Assembly: GCF_024339125.1 (NCBI RefSeq)
Contig: NZ_CP101417.1
Location: 3,545,001-3,609,000 of the forward strand
Reading direction: 5' to 3'
From: Xanthomonas hortorum
GTDB lineage: Bacteria > Pseudomonadota > Gammaproteobacteria > Xanthomonadales > Xanthomonadaceae
DNA length: 64,000 nt
Shown here: piece by piece, positions 40,776 to 52,409 of the stretch
Layout: each line of letters starts with the position of its first letter
How positions within the stretch are numbered: the first letter of the stretch is position 1
Program-made: the position numbers and the translations under genes
The notes under the pieces: generated by a model
Databases searched by the model: none
The model's input: the letters and a program-made list of their open reading frames with translations, nothing else
Told to the model about the DNA's origin: nothing

Positions 40776-41270
40776 ATGTCCATGTCCGCCGATTTCGAAC
40801 TGCAGCAGCTGGCCGAAACCCTTGGTCAGCAACTGCTTGCCGCGCGCGAGCGCCTGGTCACCGCCGAGAGTTGCACCGGCGGCTGGATCGCCAAGGCGGT
40901 GACTGATGTGGCGGGCTCTTCGCACTGGTTCGACTGCGGCATGGCCGCCTACAGCTACGAGGCCAAGCAGGCATTGCTCGGCGTGCGGCCGCACACGCTG
41001 GAAGTGCACGGTGCGGTCAGCCGCGAAACGGTGATCGAAATGGTGTCCGGTGCGCTGGTCAATTCCGGCGCCAGCATCGCCGTGGCGGTGACCGGCATTG
41101 CCGGGCCGGGTGGCGGCAGCGAGGACAAGCCAGTCGGCACGGTGTGGATCGGCTGGAAGCGTCGTGGTGGTTATGCCACTGCGCAGCTGTTCCAGTTCAA
41201 CGGCGATCGCGATGCAGTGCGTCGGCAAACCGTGGTTGCGGCGCTGCGCGGTTTGAGCGCATTGCTATAG
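40776..41270 (+). CDS. pncC: Nicotinamide-nucleotide amidase (PncC/CinA C-terminal domain)
   Basis: The protein is 164 residues from ATG 40776 (ATG 40782 also possible). The single CinA C-terminal domain is clear: 'LVTAESCTGGWIAKAVTDVAGSSHWFDCGMAAYSYEAKQALLGV', 'HGAVSRETVIEMVSGAL' and 'AVTGIAGPGGGSEDKPVGTVWIGWKR'. It deamidates NMN to NaMN in NAD recycling. The N-terminal MoeA-like domain of full CinA is absent, as is usual in Proteobacteria. In many genomes such genes lie next to recA; here it is upstream of lexA-recA by about 5 kb. Confidence 0.92.
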   Translation: MSMSADFELQQLAETLGQQLLAARERLVTAESCTGGWIAKAVTDVAGSSHWFDCGMAAYSYEAKQALLGVRPHTLEVHGAVSRETVIEMVSGALVNSGASIAVAVTGIAGPGGGSEDKPVGTVWIGWKRRGGYATAQLFQFNGDRDAVRRQTVVAALRGLSALL

Positions 41271-41542
41271 GTGTGTGATCTGCGCGCCAGCGGCTCGGGT
41301 TCATTAGCTGTCTGATGTGTCGCACAAGTGTGATTGCCAACGCCGCGATGCTCGCCCGACGATGCGTGGCATTGTTTAACGCATGGCTCCAATGCGTATC
41401 GAACGATAGCCGCATTCGTCACGCGCTCCGCGTGTTCGGTTACCTGCGTTGCTCAGTCTCGTTAACCCGGTAAGGTGTGAAGCCACGCGAACTGCGGCGC
41501 TCGCCGTACTGCATCGCCTGCGCGCTTTGTCGGGGGATAAAC

Positions 41543-44078
41543 ATGGGTATGGATCAGCAACGTGGCACCACGCTTGCGCTCGCACTTTTTGCGGGCATGC
41601 AGGTATCGCCGCTGTGTGCACAGACAACGGCGCAGCCAGATCCAAAGGAGCCAGCAACGCTGGCAGCGCTCAAGGTCACCGCTCAAAAGCGCGAGGAATC
41701 GCTGCAGAACGTGCCGGTGGTGCTTTCGGTGCTGCCCGAGCAGCTGTTGCAAGACAGCGGCGTGCACGACATCAAGGAGCTGCAGATGCTGGTGCCCGGC
41801 TTGATCGTGACCAGCAGTCAAAGTGCAGCGCAGACCACCGCGCGCATTCGCGGCATCGGCACGGTTGGCGACAATGCCGGGCTCGAATCCTCGGTGGGTG
41901 TGGTCATCGATGGCGTGGCCCGCGCGCGCAACGGCGTGAGCTTTGCCGACCTGGGAGAGCTTGAGCGCATCGAAGTGTTGAAAGGCCCGCAAGGTACTGT
42001 CTTCGGCAAGAACACCTCGGCCGGTGTCATCAACGTGGTCACGCGCCGGCCCAGTTTTACCCGCAGCGCCGATGCCGAAATCACTGCAGGCAACTATGGC
42101 GCGCTCGGGATTGCCGCCGCCTTCAACGATGCGCTGGGCGACACCAGCGCATTACGCGTGTATGCCGCCAGACGGCGTCGCGATGGATTCGAGCAGGTGG
42201 TCACCGGCGCTGGCCCGCGCACCGCCACCGACGATGGCGACCAGAATCTGCGTACCGCGCGCGTGCAGCTTCTTTGGGAGCCCACTGACGATCTGGACAT
42301 CAATCTTGCGGCCGACTACACCCGCCGTGAGGAAAATTGCTGCGTCACGGTGACCACCGAGCGCGGACCGACTGCAGCGTTGATCGACGCGCTGACGCCG
42401 GGCGGGCAGGGCACCACTGCGCGTGCAGACCCGCAGAGCAGGCATGCCTACAGCAATCGCAGCACCGCGCAGGAGATTCAGGACAAGGGCATGTCCGCAC
42501 AGATCGACTGGACCACCCCATGGTTGAGCGAGGCGGTGCTGACTTCGATCACCGCGTTGCGCGACTGGAAGTCCGTCAATGGCCTGGATTTCGATTACGG
42601 CGCTGCCGATATTCTCTATCGCGCTCCGCGCGAGGACGAGATGCTGACCAGGTTCAAGACCTTCAGTCAGGAACTGCGCCTGGCTGGATCGAGTGAGCGT
42701 CTTGATTGGATGGTCGGCGCGTTTTACGCAGACGAAACCCTGCATCGCAACGAGTCCTATCGCTTCGGCAGTGCGTACGAGCCGTATCTGTCCAGCGTGC
42801 TGCTTGCACGCGTCAATCCTGCGTTGGCCGCACGTGCGGATGGGACGCGTTTTCTCGCCGACGCCACCGGCTTGCCGGCCGGCACGCTGTTCCGCGGCCA
42901 GGGGAGCCAGGATCGCTTTCGGCAGGATGGCACCAGCGCCGCGCTGTTCACCAACAACACCTGGCACGCCACCGACGCGCTGGATGTCGTGGTGGGGTTG
43001 CGCTACACCTACGAGAACAAAACGCTGCGATCGGCATTTCAGAATCCCGATGGAAGCCCCGCGTGCGCCAGTTATTTCGCGCCTAGCGGCCAGGTCGATC
43101 CGGCTGCATTACGGCGGATCGGTGCGGCGCTGGTGGCGCGCGGTGTGCCCGCATCTGCGGTGCCGACGATCGCACCGCAAGTGATCGGCTTCACCTGTCT
43201 GCCTTGGGCCAATGTCGCCCATGATGGTCGTCGGACCGAGCAGCAACGCACCGAGCGCGAGTGGTCCGGTACCGCGAAGCTGGCGTATCGCTGGAACGAT
43301 GCGCTGATGACGTATGTGTCGGCGGCGCGTGGCTACAAGGCAGGCGGTTTCAATCTGGATCGCGTGCAGTCCTCCGATGGCTTGTCCAGCGGCGTGCAGG
43401 GCATCCTGCCGGTGGATGACACCGCGTTCCCGGGCGAGTTCGTCGACAGCTACGAGCTCGGCGCCAAGAGCACCTGGCTAGGTGGCAACCTGCTGTTGAA
43501 TGCAGCCCTGTTCTACCAGGATTTCAGCGATTTTCAGCTCAACAACTTCCTGGGGGACCAGCTTTGTGGTGCGTGCCATTCCCACCGTGGTGTCGCGCGG
43601 CATCGATACCGAAATCCTGTGGCAGGGCGCAGTGCCCGGCCTGATGTTGCAAGGCGGGCTCAGCTATACCGACACCCGCTATGGCGACGATCTCTTACCG
43701 GATGCGGATCTGGCGCTGCTGCCGGGCAGCCGTTTGAGTTTTGCGCCGCGCTGGTCGGCCAATCTGTCGATGACCTAAGAACGCGCGCTTGGCAATCGGC
43801 TCACGGGCCGTTTCAACGTTGGCGCCAAGTACAGCTCCGAATACAACGCAGGCTCGGATCTGGATCCGCAAAAATCGCAACCGGGCTACACTTTGCTCAA
43901 TGCGCGCCTGGGCATCGGCGCCAACGACAAGCGCTGGCTGCTGGAAGCTTGGGCAGAAAATCTAGGCAATGAAACCTATCGGCAGATCGTCATCGACGCG
44001 CCGCTCCAGGCTGGTTCGTGGAATGCGTTTCTGGGTGCGCCGCGCACGTATGGAGTGACGCTGCGGCTGCGTTATTGA
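41543..44078 (+). pseudogene. TonB-dependent receptor with a frameshift and an in-frame stop
   Basis: The reading frame starts at ATG 41543 with a signal peptide and continues through a plug domain ('SLQNVPVVLSVLPEQLLQDSG', 'IEVLKGPQGTVFGKNTSAGVINVVTRRP') and many beta-barrel strands. At a run of five Gs (43552-43556) the match moves into the next frame ('NNFLG' then 'TSFVVRAIPTVVSRG'), as if one G were inserted. The restored frame meets TAA at 43776-43778 where TAC would fit. It then continues to a C-terminal 'TYGVTLRLRY' ending in an aromatic residue, as barrels do. Two independent lesions argue for decay, so the receptor is probably not made. Confidence 0.85.
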
Positions 44079-44509
44079 GCCTGTTTCGCCCGACGTCCTG
44101 GCAGCGTTACACGGACGCGTTACAGCAAGCACGATCTAACGTGGGCTAAGCCTGATGTTGAGGGAGGCGCGACATCGTCATGCAGATCGGCTACAAACAA
44201 GCTCTCGTTGTTGAGCTGCGTGCCGATGCATCTGATTTTCGCCCCTGTGTTGTTTTCGTCCATGCCAGAGGCAGTTGGCAGACGGTTCGCGTCTCTGGAT
44301 CGCCCGGGCGCCTATTTTCAACCGCCTGTATACACATCTGCCGGTCACTCGATGACCCCGCGCGTGCGTGATGATGCAGGTGCCTGCATGGCACCGGGAT
44401 CGTCTCGAAACACAGCTCCGATGCGGTCGATCTTCGACGACCCGCAACGCGCTGCACCTTCTGCAAGCGTGCAGCGCCTGGCTGCCGCACACGCACAGGC
44501 GGTGCACTG
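44079..44509. other. Gap before the ABC1 kinase gene
   Basis: This 431-base gap has no recognised gene. It contains one small open frame (44226-44510, listed separately) and no evident repeat or terminator. Confidence 0.5.
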
Positions 44510-44510
44510 A
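44226..44510 (+). CDS. Doubtful 94-residue open frame coupled to the kinase gene
   Basis: From ATG 44226 the frame codes for 94 residues with no recognised motif (it reads 'DRPGAYFQPPVYTSAGHSMTP' in the middle). Its stop overlaps the start of the next gene (TGATG). That overlap is the only support; composition is not clearly protein-like. It may be a leader frame or a chance frame. Confidence 0.25.
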   Translation: MHLIFAPVLFSSMPEAVGRRFASLDRPGAYFQPPVYTSAGHSMTPRVRDDAGACMAPGSSRNTAPMRSIFDDPQRAAPSASVQRLAAAHAQAVH

Positions 44511-46186
44511 TGTGGGAAGCGCTCGGCACCGTTCGTGACCTCGGACGTCTGCAGGAAATCGCCGCGGTCCTGATTCGTTACGGGTTCGGCGATGTGGTAC
44601 GCCGTATCGGTCTGGCCGATGTGCTCGAACGTGCCGGCAAGCTGTTGCACTGGCATAACGCCGAGGGCCGTTTGCGCATGTCCGCCGCAATGCGCGTGCG
44701 GCGCGCCCTGGAAGAACTCGGGCCAACCTTCGTCAAGCTCGGGCAGGTGCTGGCCACACGCGTGGACCTGTTGCCGCAGGAGTGGATCGAGGAATTGAGC
44801 GAGCTGCAAAACGCAGTGCCCGCGCTGCCGTTCGAGCAGATCCGCCCGCAATTGGTCGCAGCGCTGGGCGCGGAACCGGAGAGCATCTTCGCGCGCCTTG
44901 ACGAGCAACCGTTGGCTGCCGCATCGCTGGCGCAGACGCATCGGGCCTGGCTCGCCGATGGCACACCGGTGGTGTTGAAGATCCGTCGCCCCGGCATCGG
45001 CGACACCATCGATGCGGATCTGCGCTTGCTTGCGCGGCTGGCGGAGATCGTGGAAGCACGTGCCCCCGACCTGAAGCGCTATCGCCCCGCCGAAGTCGTA
45101 CAGCAGTTCACCGTGTCACTGCGGCGCGAACTCGACTTCGCCGCCGAGTGCCGCAATGCCGAACGCATCGCCGCCAATTTCGCCAACGACCCCAATGTCG
45201 TGGTGCCAAAGGTGTATTGGGAGTGGACCTGCGAATCGCTGAATGTGCAGGAGTTCATCGACGGTATTCCCGGGCGCGATCTGGCCGCAGTCGATGCCGC
45301 CGGCCTGGACCGCAAGGCGCTCGCACGCACCGGTGCCGGCATTGTGTTCAAGATGGTGCTGCAGGATGGCTGCTTCCATGCCGACCCGCACCCGGGAAAC
45401 ATTTTCTATCTGCGTGACGGGCGCATTGCGGTGATCGACTTCGGCATGGTCGGGCGTGTGTCAGAGCAGCGCCGGTTTCAGGTCGCGCAACTGCTGCACG
45501 GCATGGTGAGCTATGACGCCGAAGCGGTCATCGACGTGCTGCTTGAATGGGCCGGCACCAATCTGGATGTGGATGAGTCGCGCCTGCAGCAGGACATCGG
45601 CGCCTTCGTCGACGAGTATCGCGGCGTGCCGTTGAAGGAACTGCGCATCGGCGCAATGCTTGGCGATGTCACGTCCATCCTGCGCGATCACGGGCTCACG
45701 TTGCCCTCGGATCTAGCGTTGATGATCAAGGCGTTTCTCACGCTCGAAGGCATGGGCCGCCAGCTCGACCCGGATTTCGATATGGCCAGCGAGGCGCGCC
45801 CGTATCTTGAACGCGTGGTGCTGCAGCGTTACGCACCGAGCGCGATGTTGCGGCGCAGCCGGCGTACCGTGACCGGGGCGATCGATCTACTTGGCGATCT
45901 GCCGCGCGATCTTAAACGGCTGCTGCAGGCCGCGCGTCGCGGCAAGCTGCAACTGCATGTCGAAACGCGTGCGTTGCGCGAGTTTGGCGAGCAGGTCGAT
46001 CGTGCCGCCAATCGGCTCACCATGGGCATTGTCACCGCCGCATTGGTGATTGGCTCGTCGATCGTCATGAACAGCGTCGGCGGCAGTGCCAGTCGCTGGC
46101 TGCTGGCGTTGGGTGTCGGCGGGTTCATCGGCGCGGCACTGTGCGGCATCTGGATCCTGTTCTCGATCTGGCGCAGTCGGCGCTAG
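44510..46186 (+). CDS. ABC1/AarF-UbiB family kinase-like protein
   Basis: The 558-residue protein has the ABC1 fold. The KxGQ motif is in 'GPTFVKLGQVLATRVDLLPQEW' (about residues 72-93), the Ala-rich nucleotide loop 'PLAAASLAQTHRAWL' follows, then 'LDFAAECRNAERIAANF', 'DPHPGNIF' and 'VIDFGMVGR'. Two hydrophobic helices at the C-terminus (about 506-526 and 528-551) anchor it in the membrane. Members support ubiquinone synthesis, but ubiE and ubiJ are not nearby, so this may be a second, non-UbiB copy; I leave the symbol open. Confidence 0.9.
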   Translation: MWEALGTVRDLGRLQEIAAVLIRYGFGDVVRRIGLADVLERAGKLLHWHNAEGRLRMSAAMRVRRALEELGPTFVKLGQVLATRVDLLPQEWIEELSELQNAVPALPFEQIRPQLVAALGAEPESIFARLDEQPLAAASLAQTHRAWLADGTPVVLKIRRPGIGDTIDADLRLLARLAEIVEARAPDLKRYRPAEVVQQFTVSLRRELDFAAECRNAERIAANFANDPNVVVPKVYWEWTCESLNVQEFIDGIPGRDLAAVDAAGLDRKALARTGAGIVFKMVLQDGCFHADPHPGNIFYLRDGRIAVIDFGMVGRVSEQRRFQVAQLLHGMVSYDAEAVIDVLLEWAGTNLDVDESRLQQDIGAFVDEYRGVPLKELRIGAMLGDVTSILRDHGLTLPSDLALMIKAFLTLEGMGRQLDPDFDMASEARPYLERVVLQRYAPSAMLRRSRRTVTGAIDLLGDLPRDLKRLLQAARRGKLQLHVETRALREFGEQVDRAANRLTMGIVTAALVIGSSIVMNSVGGSASRWLLALGVGGFIGAALCGIWILFSIWRSRR

Positions 46187-46274
46187 CGCAGCGGTTCGGC
46201 TCCGATGCAGCTATCTGCAACCCATTCGTCGAATCGCCGGCTGAAGTAGCAATCAACAGTTGCGCAGGCGTCAG

Positions 46275-46293
46275 TTAGTAGTAATACTACTAA
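46275..46293. promoter_or_regulatory. LexA operator (SOS box) before lexA
   Basis: TTAGTAGTAATACTACTAA is a perfect palindrome around a central A. It matches the LexA binding site published for Xanthomonas and ends two bases before the lexA start codon. Repression of lexA by its own product is therefore likely. I find no such site before recA in the 172-base lexA-recA gap. Confidence 0.95.
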
Positions 46294-46295
46294 CC

Positions 46296-46937
46296 ATGGA
46301 ACTCACCGATACCCAGCAAGCAATCCTGGCCTTGATCGCCGAGCGCATCGACGCCGATGGCGTGCCGCCCTCGCAAACCGAGATCGCGCGTGCGTTCGGT
46401 TTCAAGGGCGTGCGCGCAGCGCAGTACCACCTGGAGGCGCTGGAACAGGCGGGTGCGATCCGTCGTGTTCCGGGTCAAGCGCGTGGCATCCGCCTGGCCG
46501 GGCGGGGCACACAGTCGCGCACACCACCGGCCAGCGAGCCTGTCCGCGATGACGTATTGCGTCTGCCAGTGCTGGGCCGCGTTGCAGCCGGCCTGCCGAT
46601 CGGCGCGGATATCGGCTCGGACGATTTCGTGGTGCTGGACCGGGTGTTCTTCTCGCCCTCGCCGGACTATCTGCTGAAAGTGCAGGGCGATTCGATGCGC
46701 GACGAAGGCATCTTCAACGGCGACCTGATCGGCGTGCATCGCACCCGTGACGCGCGCTCGGGGCAGATCGTGGTCGCCCGGATAGACGAGGAGATCACGG
46801 TAAAACTGTTGAAGATCGGCAAGGACCGCATTCGGCTGCTGCCGCGCAATCCGGACTACGCGCCGATCGAAGTGCTGCCGGATCAGGATTTCGCGATCGA
46901 GGGCTTGTATTGCGGGCTACTGAGGCCAAATCGTTGA
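46296..46937 (+). CDS. lexA: SOS repressor LexA
   Basis: The 213-residue repressor has a winged-helix start ('[46 protein letters not shown]'). Its self-cleavage site is Ala98-Gly99 (RVAAGLPIG), and the catalytic dyad is Ser133 ([10 protein letters not shown]) and Lys170 (VKLLKIG). The start ATG 46296 lies two bases after its own operator. recA follows 172 bases later; recX comes next, the usual xanthomonad SOS cluster. Confidence 0.97.
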   Translation: MELTDTQQAILALIAERIDADGVPPSQTEIARAFGFKGVRAAQYHLEALEQAGAIRRVPGQARGIRLAGRGTQSRTPPASEPVRDDVLRLPVLGRVAAGLPIGADIGSDDFVVLDRVFFSPSPDYLLKVQGDSMRDEGIFNGDLIGVHRTRDARSGQIVVARIDEEITVKLLKIGKDRIRLLPRNPDYAPIEVLPDQDFAIEGLYCGLLRPNR

Positions 46938-47109
46938 GCAGTGCGCCGATGGGCGTGCTGGCTTTTTCCCGAGCCGGCACCGCAGGATTTCCCGCTGCCA
47001 CCGCACTGCCCGCATCCCTAATCTGAGTGTGTCGCCGCCAGTCTCAGCCTGTGCGATACACCGCCGCTACATTTGCCCTACACCGAAATCACTGACAAGG
47101 ATCACCCAG

Positions 47110-48144
47110 ATGGATGAGAACAAAAAGCGCGCCCTTTCCGCAGCACTGAGCCAGATCGAAAAGCAATTCGGCAAGGGTTCGGTCATGCGCATGGGCGACC
47201 GCGCCATCGAGGCGGTCGAAGTCATTCCAACCGGTTCGTTGATGCTGGATATCGCACTCGGCATCGGCGGTCTGCCCAAGGGGCGCGTGGTCGAAATCTA
47301 CGGGCCGGAAGCCTCGGGCAAGACCACCCTGACCCTGCAGGCGATCGCCGAATGCCAGAAGAAGGGCGGCACCGCAGCCTTCATCGATGCCGAGCATGCG
47401 CTGGACCCGATCTATGCCGCCAAGCTGGGCGTCAACGTCGACGACCTGCTGCTGTCGCAGCCCGATACCGGTGAGCAGGCGCTGGAAATCGCCGACATGC
47501 TGGTACGTTCGAGCTCGGTGGACATCGTGGTGGTCGACTCGGTCGCCGCGCTGACCCCGAAGGCAGAAATCGAAGGCGAGATGGGCGACCAGCTGCCGGG
47601 TCTGCAGGCACGTCTGATGAGCCAGGCGCTGCGCAAGCTGACCGGCAACATCAAGCGCTCCAACACCCTGGTGGTCTTCATCAACCAACTGCGCCACAAG
47701 ATCGGCGTGATGATGCCGGGCCAGAGCCCGGAAGTGACCACCGGCGGCAATGCGCTGAAGTTCTACGCCTCGGTGCGTCTGGATATCCGTCGTATCGGCG
47801 CGATCAAGAAGGGCGATGAAATCATCGGCAATCAGACCAAGATCAAGGTGGTCAAGAACAAGCTGGCGCCTCCGTTCAAGCAGGTCGTGACTGAAATCCT
47901 CTACGGCGAAGGCATCAGCCGCGAGGGCGAATTGATCGATATGGGCGTGGAAGCCAAGCTGGTCGAGAAGGCCGGTGCCTGGTACAGCTACGGCGAAGAG
48001 CGCATCGGCCAGGGCAAGGACAATGCGCGTACCTATCTGCGCGATAACCCGCAGGTTGCGATCAAGCTGGAAGCCGAGCTGCGCGAGAAGTTCCAGCCCG
48101 CCGAAGCGCCGCGTGAAGCAGGCGACGACGCCGAGAAGGAATAA
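47110..48144 (+). CDS. recA: Recombinase RecA
   Basis: The 344-residue protein shows '[16 protein letters not shown]', Walker A GPEASGKT at residues 65-72, 'IDAEHALDP', and the DNA-binding loops ('[35 protein letters not shown]', '[13 protein letters not shown]'). It binds ssDNA and promotes strand exchange and LexA cleavage. ATG 47110 is chosen since the family begins MDENKK; the frame is open upstream to 47029. The acidic C-terminus is normal. Confidence 0.98.
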   Translation: MDENKKRALSAALSQIEKQFGKGSVMRMGDRAIEAVEVIPTGSLMLDIALGIGGLPKGRVVEIYGPEASGKTTLTLQAIAECQKKGGTAAFIDAEHALDPIYAAKLGVNVDDLLLSQPDTGEQALEIADMLVRSSSVDIVVVDSVAALTPKAEIEGEMGDQLPGLQARLMSQALRKLTGNIKRSNTLVVFINQLRHKIGVMMPGQSPEVTTGGNALKFYASVRLDIRRIGAIKKGDEIIGNQTKIKVVKNKLAPPFKQVVTEILYGEGISREGELIDMGVEAKLVEKAGAWYSYGEERIGQGKDNARTYLRDNPQVAIKLEAELREKFQPAEAPREAGDDAEKE

Positions 48145-48427
48145 GCGATAAGAGCAGCCAGAAGAACCTGGCGGATAGCTGTCAGATAGGTGGGGCGGTG
48201 CGCAGGAAGCGCAGGCGACGGGTGGTAGGTGCTCGTCTCTAACGCTGGCCGCACCTGCCTGACACCAGCGCAACAGGTTTCGATGGCCGCTCCAAAGTTT
48301 TTCTATCGCGGGGACGGTGGAGTCAGTGCCGCCGCGCTTCGCGGTAGATCTATCGAAGGCCAGGAGGGCAGGCGCCATGGACGGCGCATTGGTTGAGCAG
48401 TGATTTGGTGATTCAGGACACCTCACG

Positions 48428-48916
48428 ATGGACGAGCAAGAGCCCGCGCCAAAGCGGGGACGCCGGTTCAAGGAGCAGACGCCGGTCCAACGCGCACTCG
48501 GATTGCTGGTGCGTCGCGAGCATTCGCGCAAGGAATTGAACCGCAAGCTGTTGGCACGCGGCATAGAGCCGGAAGCTGCCGAGGCCGCCGTAGAGCGTCT
48601 CGCGGGTGAAGGCTGGCAGGACGACACCCGGTTTGCGGCGTCGGTCGTTCGTAATCGTGCAGGCTCGGGCTACGGTCCACTGCATATTCGCGCCGAACTC
48701 GGAACCCATGGCCTGGATAGCGAGGCCATCAGTGCTGCAATGGCGACCTTTGAAGGCGATTGGACCGAAAACGCACGCGATCTGATCCGTCGTCGGTTCG
48801 GCGAACAAGGCCCGGTGGATCTGCCGCAGCGGCGCAAGGCCGCCGATCTATTGGCCCGGCGTGGTTTTGATGGCAACAGCATTCGCAGCGCCACGCGCTT
48901 CGACCTTGAGGACTGA
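48428..48916 (+). CDS. recX: RecA inhibitor RecX
   Basis: The 162-residue helical protein has the three-repeat RecX fold: '[71 protein letters not shown]' and a C-terminal '[20 protein letters not shown]'. It binds inside RecA filaments and limits them. It follows recA by 283 bases, a gap with no visible feature, and precedes alaS. Confidence 0.93.
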   Translation: MDEQEPAPKRGRRFKEQTPVQRALGLLVRREHSRKELNRKLLARGIEPEAAEAAVERLAGEGWQDDTRFAASVVRNRAGSGYGPLHIRAELGTHGLDSEAISAAMATFEGDWTENARDLIRRRFGEQGPVDLPQRRKAADLLARRGFDGNSIRSATRFDLED

Positions 48917-49016
48917 GGGCGTCAGGCCTGCTACCCTTTGTGGTTTAAGGTTGTTCCGCTCGTCTGCGCCCACATTCATTGGGTGACCGGGACCGCCGCC
49001 CGCCCAATGCCAGCAC

Positions 49017-51665
<2,649 letters not shown>

Positions 51666-51749
51666 ACACTTGTCCTGCCATGCCTTGCTGGCTGGCAGGA
51701 TCTGCCGCTACCATTTCCGGTCTATTCCCTTTACCTATAGACGCGTCTC

Positions 51750-51804
51750 ATCAGGAGGCCGTCGATGCTGGTGGGAAACCCACCGGTTCCAGGAGATTTG
51801 AAAA
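51750..51804 (+). promoter_or_regulatory. csrA leader with two GGA motifs around a hairpin
   Basis: The leader has AGGAGG at 51753-51758 and the ribosome-binding site AGGAG at 51791-51795, with a hairpin GGTGGG-AAA-CCCACC (51770-51784) between them. CsrA binds GGA in hairpin loops or leaders, so autoregulation at the level of translation is plausible. No binding data are available here. Confidence 0.5.
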
Positions 51805-52017
51805 ATGTTGATCCTCACTCGCCGGGTAGGCGAAACCTTGATGATCGGCGACTCGGTCACTGTTACCGTGCTCGGCGTCAAGGGTAATCAGGTGCGCATT
51901 GGCATCACCGCACCGAAAGATGTGGCTGTGCATCGCGAAGAAATCTATCAGCGCATCCAGCGTGGCGATGAGCCGGTTGCTTCCGGCGCGCATCACGGCG
52001 ACGATTCTTCGAATTGA
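51805..52017 (+). CDS. csrA: Carbon storage regulator CsrA/RsmA
   Basis: The 70-residue RNA-binding protein is diagnostic in its first part ('[51 protein letters not shown]', residues 1-51). The C-terminal tail ('[17 protein letters not shown]') is specific. In Xanthomonas the protein is named RsmA and controls virulence traits. It lies between alaS and a tRNA-Ser gene. Confidence 0.97.
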
Positions 52018-52099
52018 TTGTCGCAAAGGGTTTACGTTAACCCCCCTTACCCGGTATTCTTCGCGGCCTGCCACGGACAACGCGGCAGGACGTGAAACT

Positions 52100-52192
52100 G
52101 GAGCGATGCCCGAGCGGCTGAAGGGGCTCCCCTGCTAAGGGAGTATAGGGTCAAAAGCTCTATCGAGGGTTCGAATCCCTCTCGCTCCGCCA
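52100..52192 (+). tRNA. tRNA-Ser, anticodon GCT
   Basis: The 93-base gene has a perfect seven-base acceptor stem (GGAGCGA with TCGCTCC), a long variable arm, and a loop CTGCTAA giving anticodon GCT (reads AGC/AGU). The T arm is GAGGGTTCGAATCCCTC and CCA is encoded (52190-52192). A terminator follows. Confidence 0.97.
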
Positions 52193-52201
52193 GTGTTCTA
52201 G

Positions 52202-52235
52202 ACGCCCGCAAATCTTTGATTTGCGGGCGTTTTTA
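52202..52235 (+). terminator. Intrinsic terminator after tRNA-Ser
   Basis: A 13-base perfect stem (ACGCCCGCAAATC with GATTTGCGGGCGT), a TTT loop and then TTTTATTT. It is well placed to end the tRNA-Ser (and perhaps csrA) transcript. Confidence 0.93.
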
Positions 52236-52409
52236 TTTGCATCGCGGCATGGGTTTGCAAGCCCTTTCGAGTGAGCTGCGCAGCATGCTTGCTGCCAGTC
52301 GGCTCGCCGCATCCTGCATAAGGCATCTGGTTGTCGCGACAGCATCTGAATCGCCTCAAACGTGCTGCATGAAGCGGTTCAAGTAACTCCGGTATAGGTC
52401 GCTAAACAC

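Noticed and set aside
51673..51700. Terminator after alaS (TCCTGCCA ... TGGCAGGA)
   Set aside because: An eight-base stem with a 12-base loop and no T-run; too weak to list.
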